Source: Bradyrhizobium sp. CIAT3101 | GTDB lineage: Bacteria; Pseudomonadota; Alphaproteobacteria; Rhizobiales; Xanthobacteraceae | Direction of reading: 5' to 3' | DNA length: 64,000 nt | Assembly (NCBI RefSeq): GCF_029714945.1 | Contig: NZ_CP121634.1 | Coordinates: 2,129,001-2,193,000, forward strand | In this document: positions 43,497 through 51,453 of the stretch, piece by piece | Numbering within the stretch: the stretch's first letter is position 1 | How the letters are laid out: every line of letters starts with the position of its first letter | Program-made: the position numbers and the translations under genes | The notes under the pieces: model-generated | Told to the model about the DNA's origin: nothing | The model's database searches: none | What the model saw: only the letters and a program-made list of their open reading frames with translations

Positions 43497-44429
43497 ATGT
43501 TGTCCGATGGAAAAACGCGTCCCGCCGAAACTGCGGATTTGACCGCAGCGGCGAGGCCGGCTCCGGAAGCGCGCGACACGAAGACCAATAATGCGCCGCG
43601 TGCGGCCAAGCCCGCGCCAAGCGTGAAGCCCGTATCGGCAGCGAGCGACGAAGTTGCCGCCAAGGCCGCGCTCGAGGGATTGAAGCGCATTCGCGCCAAG
43701 GCGCGCCTTGATAAGATGGCGATACCAAAGCCTGCGCCTGTGGCGATCAAGCCAGCGGTGATCGTGGCCAAACCGCCGCCGCCACGTCCAACATGGGTCG
43801 CGCCGCTTGCGACATTGGCGGTTGCCGCGATCCTGGTGGTCTGCGCCTGCACCGGCGTCATTGCCTATCTCACCACGCAGCCGAGCCAGACCAGTGCCGC
43901 GGCCAGTGCGGAGATCAGGAATCTGCGCGATACGGTCACGCAGCTGCGCAAGCAATTGGCCGGCGTGTCCGAGAATCTGGACGGCCTGCGGACCGCGGTC
44001 GATCAGTCAAGCAAGTCGACCAGCGATCGTTTCGGCCGGTTCGCCGAGAATCTGGATCGCATCGAGCGCGTGAGCTCGTCCTCGACCGCCAAGCTCGACA
44101 GGCTTGCGCAGGCCCAGGTCCAGCCGCCGACTCCCGTTGCCGCGCAGCCGTCGCCGGCGGCGCCGATGATGGCCTCGCTTGCAGCACCCGAGACCACGGG
44201 CTCGGTGTCTCCGGCCGAACGCAGCTCGGCGCCGCGAAAGGTGGTCAAGGGCTGGTCGGTTCGCCAGGCTTATGAAGGCATTGCGATCCTGCAGGGGCCG
44301 AGCGGTGTCATCGAGGCCGTGCTCGGCCAGCAGGTCCCGAATCTCGGTCGCATCGAGGAGATCAGGAACGAGAGCGGCCGTCTAGTGGTGGAAACCAGCG
44401 GCGGCGTCGTCTATTCGGCGCGCAAATGA
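43497..44429 (+). CDS. Unknown membrane-anchored coiled-coil protein, probably flagellar regulon
   Basis: A 310-residue protein. Residues 1-100 are a Pro/Ala/Lys-rich cytoplasmic part, 101-126 a membrane segment (WVAPLATLAVAAILVVCACTGVIAYL), 138-205 a periplasmic coiled coil (EIRNLRDTVTQLRKQLAGVSENLDGLRTAV onward), 206-245 a Pro/Ala linker, and 249-310 a small folded end (GWSVRQAYEGIAILQGPSGVIEAVLG, then LVVETSGGVVYSARK). That end is of a type common in rhizobial hypothetical proteins. ACGGAGC precedes the ATG. No function is known to me; the promoter motif and the place beside lafR suggest a motility role. Confidence 0.75.
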   Translation: MLSDGKTRPAETADLTAAARPAPEARDTKTNNAPRAAKPAPSVKPVSAASDEVAAKAALEGLKRIRAKARLDKMAIPKPAPVAIKPAVIVAKPPPPRPTWVAPLATLAVAAILVVCACTGVIAYLTTQPSQTSAAASAEIRNLRDTVTQLRKQLAGVSENLDGLRTAVDQSSKSTSDRFGRFAENLDRIERVSSSSTAKLDRLAQAQVQPPTPVAAQPSPAAPMMASLAAPETTGSVSPAERSSAPRKVVKGWSVRQAYEGIAILQGPSGVIEAVLGQQVPNLGRIEEIRNESGRLVVETSGGVVYSARK

Positions 44430-44441
44430 GCTGCGGACGCT

Positions 44442-45020
44442 CTATTGGCGATGATGCTCGAAGCTGGTGCATAGCAGGTCGATCTCGGCTTCGGCGATCG
44501 GCGCGCGAAACAGCCGGCAGGTGAATTCGACCGTCGTCTTGTTCTCGGAAGCTGTGCGATCCTCCCGGAGGAAGATGCATCGCTTGCAGACGTCGGTGTG
44601 GTGCCGCTGTTCGGCGGCATCCGCCTGATCGAGCACGTGTCGCAAGGTGTCGCGAAAGCGGAGCTTGCTGTCGTCATCGAGGATCGCGATCGCCTCGACG
44701 AGGCCGTTGACGGGATCGCGCGCCAGAAACTTCTTGCCCTGCTGCGTCACGCTCAGCGTCACCGAGCGCTTGTCCTTGGTGGAGCGCTTCCGCTCCACAT
44801 AGCCGAGCCGTTCGAGCTCGCCGATGATGAAGGAGGCGGTGCCGCGCGTGGTGCCGACATAGCTTGCCAGTGCCGAAGGCGTCCTGGAGAACCGGTTGGC
44901 ACGGGAGAGAAAGCGCAGCGCCATCCACTCGCGATCGCGCATGCCGTGCTTGGTGCCTTCGAACCACAGGATTCGCGCGACCTGTCCAAGTAATTCAATC
45001 GCTTCACGAGCCAAATTCAT
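44442..45020 (-). CDS. MarR-family-like winged-helix regulator with C-terminal Cys motif (paralogue B)
   Basis: A 192-residue protein closely related along its whole length to the regulator at 5240-5875. The shared N-terminus AREA-EL then RDREWMALRFL-RANRFSRTPSALA and the wing DKRSVTLSVT are near-identical. The C-terminal cysteines are Cys145, Cys148 (CKRC), Cys168 and Cys184 in the same frame (VEFTCRLFRAP, LLCTSFEHH). It lies on the lafR side of the flagellar locus, so the two copies flank it. Its target is unknown; control of motility is plausible but not shown. Confidence 0.72.
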   Translation of the reverse strand: MNLAREAIELLGQVARILWFEGTKHGMRDREWMALRFLSRANRFSRTPSALASYVGTTRGTASFIIGELERLGYVERKRSTKDKRSVTLSVTQQGKKFLARDPVNGLVEAIAILDDDSKLRFRDTLRHVLDQADAAEQRHHTDVCKRCIFLREDRTASENKTTVEFTCRLFRAPIAEAEIDLLCTSFEHHRQ

Positions 45021-45487
45021 ATCGATGCCAGATCGGATAAAGCTTTATTCAATTGAGCAGTTGGGTGCGCAATCGCTGCGGGTCGGAATGAAGCTGTCGA
45101 GCGTCGCTCGAAGCGGAAACAATTGCCGCGCTTGGAAGACGCTTCTCCGTTCTGGAGATGGAACATTCGGGAGTGGAACTAGAGCGTCACGAAGAAAGTT
45201 CGAGTAAATATGACGGCTCAACTGATCTGAAAATTTCAGTCAAATGACGCGTGCTTGCCTTCAAATATCGGACCGTGTGCTGTGCCCGGGCAACATGATG
45301 TGTCGTTGCGGCCACGATCGAGCCGAATGTTGCGGCGAAACGTTTCGAATTGCGCGAAGCTGCACACAGCTTGCAACGCGTGATGGCGCCGCGGCCTGGG
45401 GGAGAACCCCCTTTTTCGGTTAATGGATGTTGCGACGCAATGCGGTCACGCGGTTAAATCGGGCACACAATCACCGGGAATTCGAGA
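45021..45487. other. Intergenic gap between divergent regulator and transporter genes
   Basis: 467 bp with the promoters of both divergent genes. The part next to the regulator (45030-45060) is AT-rich and includes AAAGCTTTAT, a small palindrome. The part next to the transporter contains a terminator-like hairpin described separately. No gene is seen. Confidence 0.45.
45398..45416 (+). terminator. Terminator-like hairpin in the leader of the MFS gene
   Basis: GGGGG (45398-45402), loop AGAA, CCCCC (45407-45411), then TTTTT: a textbook short intrinsic terminator in plus orientation, only 72 nt before the transporter start and with no gene upstream on that strand. It could be an attenuator. Confidence 0.6.
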
Positions 45488-46777
45488 GTGCCGTCAGGAA
45501 ACAAGCCGTTCAACGTCAAACGCGCAGCACTCGCCGCCACCGTCGGCAACATGCTCGAGTTCTACGACTTCATCACCTACAGCTTCTTCGCGATCCAGAT
45601 CGGCCACACCTTCTTCCCGACCGGAAGCGAATACGGCAGTCTGATGTTGTCGCTTGCGACCTTCGGCGCCGGCTTCGTGACGCGGCCGATCGGCGGCATC
45701 GTGCTCGGCACTTATTCCGACCGGATCGGCCGGCGGCCGGCCATGCTGCTGAGTTTCGCATTGATGGGGGCGGCGATCGTCACCATCACGTTCACGCCGT
45801 CCTACAATGCGATCGGCATCGCAGCGCCGATCATCGTGATCGCGGCCCGCATGGCGCAGGGCTTTGCGCTCGGCGGCGAGGTCGGGCCCACCACCGCCTA
45901 TCTCATCGAGATTGCGCCGCCCGAGCATCGGGCGCTGGTGGTGGCGTGGCAGCCGGCGAGCCAGGAGATCGCCGCGACCGCCGGCGCGCTTGTCGGCGTC
46001 ATCCTCAGCAAGACGATGGCGCCGGAGATGCTGGACGCGTATGGCTGGCGGGTCGCGTTCCTGATCGGCGCAATCTGTCTGCCATTCGGCGTCTGGATGC
46101 GCCGAACCTTGCCGGAAACGATTCCGCAGGCGGAAGCCGGAACCGTCGCGAAGGAGAGCACGGGCCATTTCTCGCAGGCCCGCCGCCACACCGGCCTCAT
46201 CGCGCTGGCGCTGATGGTTCTGGCCAGCGGCACGATCTCGACCTATGTCACGCAATACATGACGACCTATGCGCAGAACACGCTGCATGTTTCGTCGACC
46301 TTGGCGTTTGGCGTGTCGCTGGTCAGCAACGCCATTCAGTTTGCCGGCGCGCTGGTCGGCGGCTGGCTCGCCGACCGCCTCGGCCGCAAGCCCGTCATGA
46401 TCTGGCCGCAGCTCGCAACGCTGCTGCTGACCTATCCGGTCTTCCTGTGGATCGTCCATGCGCCCGGCACGCTGTCGCTGCTGGTCGGCTTCGGTCTGCT
46501 CTCCGTCATCGGCTCGCTGCCCTTCACTGCGTTCTATGCGACCTTTACCGAGGCGCTGCCCCAGAACATCCGCGGCGGCGTGTTCGCCACCGTCTACGCA
46601 GTCGCGATCGCAAGCTTTGGCGGCACTGCGCAGCTCGTGGTGACCTGGCTGCTCCATGTCACCGGCGATCCGCTGGCGCCGGCCTGGTATCTGCTGCTTG
46701 CGGCGATCGTCGGACTTGTCGCGATGAGCCTGATGCCGGAGACCGCACCGGTGAAGCAGCGCGATCGCCGGGTCTGA
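45488..46777 (+). CDS. MFS transporter, metabolite:H+ symporter type
   Basis: A 429-residue membrane protein starting at GTG 45488. GNMLEFYDFITYSFFAIQIGHTFFP is the start typical of the MHS family (citrate, tricarballylate, ketoglutarate and proline/betaine symporters), and RPIGGIVLGTYSDRIGRRPAMLLS is the loop 2-3 signature. About twelve membrane segments are visible. It most resembles citrate/tricarballylate-type carriers, but the substrate cannot be fixed from sequence. It stands alone, with the dienelactone-hydrolase-like gene 100 bp further. Confidence 0.82.
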   Translation: MPSGNKPFNVKRAALAATVGNMLEFYDFITYSFFAIQIGHTFFPTGSEYGSLMLSLATFGAGFVTRPIGGIVLGTYSDRIGRRPAMLLSFALMGAAIVTITFTPSYNAIGIAAPIIVIAARMAQGFALGGEVGPTTAYLIEIAPPEHRALVVAWQPASQEIAATAGALVGVILSKTMAPEMLDAYGWRVAFLIGAICLPFGVWMRRTLPETIPQAEAGTVAKESTGHFSQARRHTGLIALALMVLASGTISTYVTQYMTTYAQNTLHVSSTLAFGVSLVSNAIQFAGALVGGWLADRLGRKPVMIWPQLATLLLTYPVFLWIVHAPGTLSLLVGFGLLSVIGSLPFTAFYATFTEALPQNIRGGVFATVYAVAIASFGGTAQLVVTWLLHVTGDPLAPAWYLLLAAIVGLVAMSLMPETAPVKQRDRRV

Positions 46778-46877
46778 AAGGTCCGGCGCTCGCAGGCTGG
46801 TGATTTGCGTTTCGCAGGCATTTATTGGCGAATGCGTCGCCTGAAGATCAGGGCTAGGCATCAGGAAGGAAAGACCG

Positions 46878-47765
46878 ATGAGCATAGAAACCACCATGAC
46901 AGCCGACGTCGTGGGGCTGACGAAAGTCGCCCCGGTGTCGCGCCGCGGCTTCATGAGCGCCACCGCGGCCGTTGCTGCCGGCTACACGCTTGCGGCAGGT
47001 CCCGTCCGCGCCGAGGTGATCACGACCGACACCACCGGCCTCCAGGCCGGCGATGCCAAGATCAAGGTCGGTTCCGAAGAGATGCCTGCTTACTTCGCCC
47101 GTCCCGCCGGCAACACCAAGGCGCCGCTAATCATCGTCGCGATGGAGATTTTTGGGCTGCACGAATACATCAAGGACGTGACGCGGCGCCTCGCCAAGCT
47201 CGGCGCATTCGCGGTCGCGCCCGACTATTATTTCCGCAAGGGCACCGATCTCACCAAGATCACCGACATCAAGGACTTGCTGCCGGTCGTCAACGCCAAG
47301 CCGGACGCCGAGCTGCTGTCCGATCTCGACGCGACGGTGGCCTGGGCGGGGTCGCAGGGCGGCGACACCGCGAAGCTCGGCATCATCGGCTTCTGCCGCG
47401 GTGGTCGTACGGTCTGGGAATATGCCGCCCATAGCGGCACGCTCAAGGCCGGCGTTGCCTTCTATGGTCCGCCGGTCGATGCGCCCAATCCGCTGTGGCC
47501 GAAGAGCCCGCTGCAGCTCGCGCCCGAGATGAAGGCGCCGGTGCTTGGCCTCTATGGCGGCGCCGACACCGGCATCCCCGTAGCTCAGGTCGAGCAGCTC
47601 AAGGCGGCGCTCGCGGAGAACAAGAAGACGGACGACTTCAAGATCTATCCGGAAGCGCCGCACGGCTTCCATGCCGACTATCGCGGCAGCTACCGCAAGG
47701 ACGCGGCGGAGGATGCCTGGAAGCAGGCGCAGGCCTGGTTCAAGAAGTATGGTGTCCTGAGCTGA
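46878..47765 (+). CDS. Dienelactone hydrolase family protein, Tat-exported
   Basis: A 295-residue alpha/beta hydrolase. The N-terminus has a Tat signal: SRRGFM at residues 21-26 followed by SATAAVAAGYTLAAGPVRA. The nucleophile is Cys173 in IIGFCRGGRT, as in dienelactone hydrolases; the Asp is probably in LYGGADTGIP and the His in APHGFHADYR. AGGAAAG precedes the ATG. The presence of a folded-export signal means it acts in the periplasm, unlike catabolic ClcD/TfdE enzymes. Substrate unknown. Confidence 0.85.
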   Translation: MSIETTMTADVVGLTKVAPVSRRGFMSATAAVAAGYTLAAGPVRAEVITTDTTGLQAGDAKIKVGSEEMPAYFARPAGNTKAPLIIVAMEIFGLHEYIKDVTRRLAKLGAFAVAPDYYFRKGTDLTKITDIKDLLPVVNAKPDAELLSDLDATVAWAGSQGGDTAKLGIIGFCRGGRTVWEYAAHSGTLKAGVAFYGPPVDAPNPLWPKSPLQLAPEMKAPVLGLYGGADTGIPVAQVEQLKAALAENKKTDDFKIYPEAPHGFHADYRGSYRKDAAEDAWKQAQAWFKKYGVLS

Positions 47766-47776
47766 CGCCAGAATCC

Positions 47777-47806
47777 AAAAGGGCGGTCCGAGCGACCGCC
47801 CTTTTT
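47777..47806. terminator. Bidirectional intrinsic terminator
   Basis: GGGCGGTC (47781-47788) pairs with GACCGCCC (47794-47801), loop CGAGC, with AAAA before and TTTTT after. It serves the two convergent genes on either side. Confidence 0.85.
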
Positions 47807-47825
47807 ACTTGCGCGCGGACCGGCC

Positions 47826-49091
47826 TCACTTCGTCATCGCGCCATAGACGATGTCCTGCACCTGCTCCCGATAATACTTGCGCAGCTCACCGGGTGCCGC
47901 CGTCCCCACCACCACGACAAGCCGCTCCTTGGGATCGCAGAAGAACTGCGTTCCGTAGGCGCCATTCCATGTGAACTCGCCGGGATTGCCGGGGACCGAC
48001 GACAGTCCTTCGCTGGTTCGAACCGCGACCGCGAGGCCAAAGCCGAAACCGGCACGATGCGGTTCGACATTAGCCACGTTGTTCTTGATCTCGGGGCCGA
48101 GATGGTTGCTCGTCATGTGATGTACGGTCTTGGGCGAGAGGATGCGCTGTCCGTCGAGCTCGCCGCCATTGAGCAGCATCTGGCCGAAGCGGATGTAGTC
48201 GCCGACCGTCGCGAACGAGCAGGCGCCGCCGCAATCGAATTTGGTCGGGGTATCCAGAAGCTTGATGGCCTGCGGCTTCCCCGTGATCGGATCGTTGGCA
48301 AAGGGGCGCGCGAGACGGGGGCGCTGTGCGTCGGTGGGATGGAAGGTCGCGTCCTTCATGCCGAGCGGCTGCCAGACATTAGCGGCGAGATAATCACCAA
48401 GGTGCTGCTCGCTCACCTTCTCGACAACGGCGCCAAGCACGTCGATCGAGAAGCCGTATTCGAACTCGGTCGAGGGCTGATGCACCAGCGGCAGTTTCGT
48501 GATGCGATCGATGAAGGCCTGCGTGTCGCCTTCGATCGCCGGTGCAGTCCCTTCAGGGTATTGCCGCGCGAGCGCGCTGGAGGAGTCCGGACGGCCGCCA
48601 TACATCAGGCCGGACGTGTGGCGGTACAGGTCGTGAATGTAGATCGGCGATGCCTGCGGTTCGAGCTTCACCGAGCCGTCGGCTTGCTGAACGCCGACCT
48701 TCATGTCGGCAAAGGCGGGATAGTAATCGGACAGTTTTGTCTGGAGCGGCAGCTTGCCTTGCTCCATCAGCGTCAGGCCGGCGACCGCGGCCATCGGCTT
48801 GGTCATCGAGGCCAGCGCGAACATCGCATCGATAGGCATCGGCGTGCCCTTGTCCGGATCGAGCATGCCATAGGCCTTGTAGTGCACGAGCTTGCCGTCC
48901 CGCGCGATGGCGACGACGGCGCCGGGCACACGCTTGGCGGCGATCTCGCGGGCGAAGAAATCGTCGAGCCGTGCGAGGCCCTGCTTCGAGAAGCCGACAT
49001 CGTCGGGATTGGCCTCGGGCAGCGGCGCGGCGCGCGCTGCTCCGAACGTGATGACGGCAGCCGCCGCGATCATGACGATCGTCTTGTTCAT
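47826..49091 (-). CDS. Serine hydrolase, class C beta-lactamase-like
   Basis: A 421-residue protein with a signal peptide (IVMIAAAAVITFGAARA). The catalytic Ser-x-x-Lys is SMTK at residues 95-98. The second motif, usually Tyr-x-Asn, appears as Tyr-Gly-Phe in FEYGFSIDVLG, so it is not a typical AmpC. ILSPKTVHHMTSNH and GFGFGLAVAV are further family segments. Such proteins are usually esterases or D-aminopeptidases rather than antibiotic-resistance enzymes. AGGA precedes the start. Confidence 0.85.
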   Translation of the reverse strand: MNKTIVMIAAAAVITFGAARAAPLPEANPDDVGFSKQGLARLDDFFAREIAAKRVPGAVVAIARDGKLVHYKAYGMLDPDKGTPMPIDAMFALASMTKPMAAVAGLTLMEQGKLPLQTKLSDYYPAFADMKVGVQQADGSVKLEPQASPIYIHDLYRHTSGLMYGGRPDSSSALARQYPEGTAPAIEGDTQAFIDRITKLPLVHQPSTEFEYGFSIDVLGAVVEKVSEQHLGDYLAANVWQPLGMKDATFHPTDAQRPRLARPFANDPITGKPQAIKLLDTPTKFDCGGACSFATVGDYIRFGQMLLNGGELDGQRILSPKTVHHMTSNHLGPEIKNNVANVEPHRAGFGFGLAVAVRTSEGLSSVPGNPGEFTWNGAYGTQFFCDPKERLVVVVGTAAPGELRKYYREQVQDIVYGAMTK

Positions 49092-49205
49092 GAAATCCTC
49101 CCAGGCGGCGAGCTCGTTATGCGGTGGCTCGCTCCACGCCTAGATCATGACCGCGCAGACGCGAAGTCAAGCGCGGGTAGGGCATGTCTGGGACGCGCCA
49201 AGACC

Positions 49206-50054
49206 TTATCGTCCGTCGTCCGTTCGCCACAGCGCATCGAGGCCGTGCCGATAGGTCGGATAGGCAAGCCGGACGCCGAGCTCGTGCTTCAGCCGCGTGT
49301 TGGAGACGCGGGCGCTGCTGGCATAGAAGCTGCGCGCCATTGCCGACATCTCGGCGGTCGCGAACGCCTCTTCCGCGGGTGGCGCAACGCCCATCAGCTG
49401 CGCGGCGTAGGCGATCACGTCCTGGGGCGGTGCGGGCTCGTCGTCGCAGACGTTCCAGGTGCCGCTGCCGTTGTGGTCGATCGCAGCCATGATGGCGCCA
49501 GCGATATCGTCGACATGAATGCGGTTGAAGACCTGGCCGGGCTTGATGATACGGCGCGCCGTACCGTTGCGCAGCGTCACCAGCGCGTTGCGGCCGGGAC
49601 CGTAGATGCCGGCGAGCCGCAGGATCGCGACGTCGCCGTGTGCCGTGTCCGTCCAGGCCTGCTCCGCCGCGACCCGCATCCGCGCGCGGTCGAGGCTCGA
49701 CTGAGGCGGTGTGCTCTCGTCCACCCATCCGCCGGCGTGATCGCCATAGACGCCGACGGTGGAGAGATAGACCACCTTGCGGCGGCGTGCTGCGAGCACG
49801 TCACCGAGCGCCGCCAGCGCGGGATCGCCGGTGCTGCCGGGCGGGATCGATATGAGGAGGACATCGGCATCGCTGATACGGTCGACCGTCGCGTCGGCCG
49901 GGCGGCTGCCGGAAAAGCCATGCACCTCGATCCCCGCAAGATCGACCCGCGCGGCGGGGTCGCGGACCGTGCCGGCGACATGCGAGAAGCTGCCGCCGAA
50001 TGTGCGGACGAAATGCCGGGCGCTGTAGCCGAGGCCGAGGATGAAGAGCCGCAT
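49206..50054 (-). CDS. NAD(P)-dependent epimerase/dehydratase-like SDR (YeeZ type)
   Basis: A 282-residue protein. The start MRLFILGLGYSARHFV has the Rossmann loop GLGYSA, then LSTVGVYGDHAGGWVDE with the SDR Ser/Thr and Tyr region (TVGVYG) and RLAGIYGPGRNALVTL, all typical of extended SDRs related to YeeZ. GGGAGA lies 6 bases before ATG 50054; the longer frame to 50102 lacks this. The reaction is unknown. It is divergent from the phosphatase gene at 50191. Confidence 0.8.
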   Translation of the reverse strand: MRLFILGLGYSARHFVRTFGGSFSHVAGTVRDPAARVDLAGIEVHGFSGSRPADATVDRISDADVLLISIPPGSTGDPALAALGDVLAARRRKVVYLSTVGVYGDHAGGWVDESTPPQSSLDRARMRVAAEQAWTDTAHGDVAILRLAGIYGPGRNALVTLRNGTARRIIKPGQVFNRIHVDDIAGAIMAAIDHNGSGTWNVCDDEPAPPQDVIAYAAQLMGVAPPAEEAFATAEMSAMARSFYASSARVSNTRLKHELGVRLAYPTYRHGLDALWRTDDGR

Positions 50055-50190
50055 GCGTCTCCCGTGAGTTCCCGTTTGCGCGAGGCGCGCAGCTCCGCTC
50101 ATAAGAGATTTTTGGGTCCGGCAAAAGATATTGCGATTTTACTCGCCTGCCGCCTCGGGCGATGGTCGCCCGTCACAGGAGGCGTCGACC

Positions 50191-50943
50191 ATGCAGGCGG
50201 AAGCGGCCACCATAGCGCCATCCGGCGCGGCGGAGCTGATCCGGAACGCGGCCGCTCTGATCTTCGACGTCGACGGGACCCTGGCCGAGACGGAGGAGCT
50301 GCACCGGCGGGCCTTCAACCACGCCTTCGCCCGTCACGGGCTCGACTGGCATTGGGACCGGGCCGCCTACAAGGATCTGCTGCGGGTGACCGGCGGCAAG
50401 GAGCGCATCCGCGCCTTCCATGCCCGGCAGTGGATCGCGCCGCCCTTGTCGGATGCGGATATCGCCGAGCTTCACCGTATCAAGACCGCTCATTATGCCG
50501 AGCTGGTCGAGACCGGCTGCTGCCCCTTGCGGCCCGGTGTGATGGAGCTGCTCACTGCGGCCAAGGCGCGCGGCCAGCGGCTCGCGATCGCGACCACGAC
50601 CTCGCACGGCAATATCGATGCGCTGCTGTCGCAGGCGCTGGGGCCGCGCTGGGCCGCGGATTTCGATGCGATCGTTGCCGGTGACGATGTCAGGCACAAG
50701 AAGCCTGCGCCGGACGTCTATCTCGACGTGCTGGCGCGATTGAAGCTGGCGCCATCCGACTGCGTCGCGATCGAGGATTCCAGCAACGGCCTGATCGCGG
50801 CCTCGCGGGCCGACATTCCCGTGCTCATCACCCGCAGCCTGTTTTTCCGGGATGATGATTTCAGCGCGGCGCGGGTGGTGCTGGACGATCTGTCGGAACT
50901 CGGCGCCGAACAAAAAACCGCAAAACAACCCCATGCACAGTAG
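50191..50943 (+). CDS. HAD hydrolase, CbbY/phosphoglycolate phosphatase type
   Basis: A 250-residue HAD-superfamily enzyme with motif I DVDGT at residues 26-30, motif II in LAIATTTSHGN, and motifs III/IV in KKPAPDVYLDVL and CVAIEDSSNGLIAA. The TLAETEELHRRAFNHAF region is the CbbY-type cap start. AGGAGG precedes ATG 50191. In autotrophs CbbY removes xylulose bisphosphate made by Rubisco, but no Calvin genes are nearby, so the general name is used. Convergent with the next gene. Confidence 0.85.
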   Translation: MQAEAATIAPSGAAELIRNAAALIFDVDGTLAETEELHRRAFNHAFARHGLDWHWDRAAYKDLLRVTGGKERIRAFHARQWIAPPLSDADIAELHRIKTAHYAELVETGCCPLRPGVMELLTAAKARGQRLAIATTTSHGNIDALLSQALGPRWAADFDAIVAGDDVRHKKPAPDVYLDVLARLKLAPSDCVAIEDSSNGLIAASRADIPVLITRSLFFRDDDFSAARVVLDDLSELGAEQKTAKQPHAQ

Positions 50944-50956
50944 AACGCCGTCGCGC

Positions 50957-51364
50957 TCAGTGCACCCGGTGACTTGCTCTATCGTCCTCAGCCTGCTCGA
51001 CAATCTGCGCGATCGGGCTCGACTGGTGATGCACCAGGCGCCAGCCGTCGCCGACGCGCCGAAAATGGTTGGCGGCAGCGAGCGCGGTGCCGTCGACGAT
51101 CTCGATGCAGAGCACGCGCGCACTGTCGCCGTCGACGATCGCCTGCGGCTCGGCGCAGACGATCTGCGGCCGTTCCGGATTTTGCAGGATGTCGCGCCAG
51201 CTTCCGATCACGGTGGCGTGGCCGACGATCGCGGGCCAGCCGGGATGAATGCAGGAAATGGCGTCGTCATCCGCCCACATCCGCTTCATTTCGTCAAAAT
51301 CGCCCGTCGAAAAGGCGGCGTAGAAAGCCGCGTTCGCGGCGATGACCTTGCTGTCCTTTGCCAT
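50957..51364 (-). CDS. NTF2-like (SnoaL) superfamily protein
   Basis: A 135-residue protein beginning MAKDSKVIAANAAFYAAFSTGDFDEMKRMWADDDAISCIHPGWPAIVG, the typical start of SnoaL/NTF2-like cone proteins, ending in the WRLVHHQSSPI strand. These proteins hold small ligands or act as isomerases and lyases; without neighbours of a pathway the role is open. GAGAGGC precedes the start at 51364. Confidence 0.8.
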   Translation of the reverse strand: MAKDSKVIAANAAFYAAFSTGDFDEMKRMWADDDAISCIHPGWPAIVGHATVIGSWRDILQNPERPQIVCAEPQAIVDGDSARVLCIEIVDGTALAAANHFRRVGDGWRLVHHQSSPIAQIVEQAEDDRASHRVH

Positions 51365-51453
51365 GCCTCTCGGGTGAGCCAATGGCAGGCAAAAATCAAG
51401 CGCGACTTGAGTCCGACTTTGAACGCAGTGCAGCATGATTGCCCACTTTATGG

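Noticed and set aside
43136..43591. Plus-strand open frame upstream of and into the 43497 gene
   Set aside because: No Shine-Dalgarno, no domain, composition follows the AT-rich gap, and it overlaps nearly 100 bases of a better supported gene in another frame.
47826..49091. Antibiotic-resistance beta-lactamase
   Set aside because: SMTK is present, but the Tyr-x-Asn motif is not typical of AmpC; most proteins of this kind are esterases or peptidases.
48057..50684. Long plus-strand open frame of about 875 codons
   Set aside because: Antisense to the beta-lactamase-like and SDR genes and out of frame with the HAD gene; Arg/His/Gly-rich translation typical of shadow frames.
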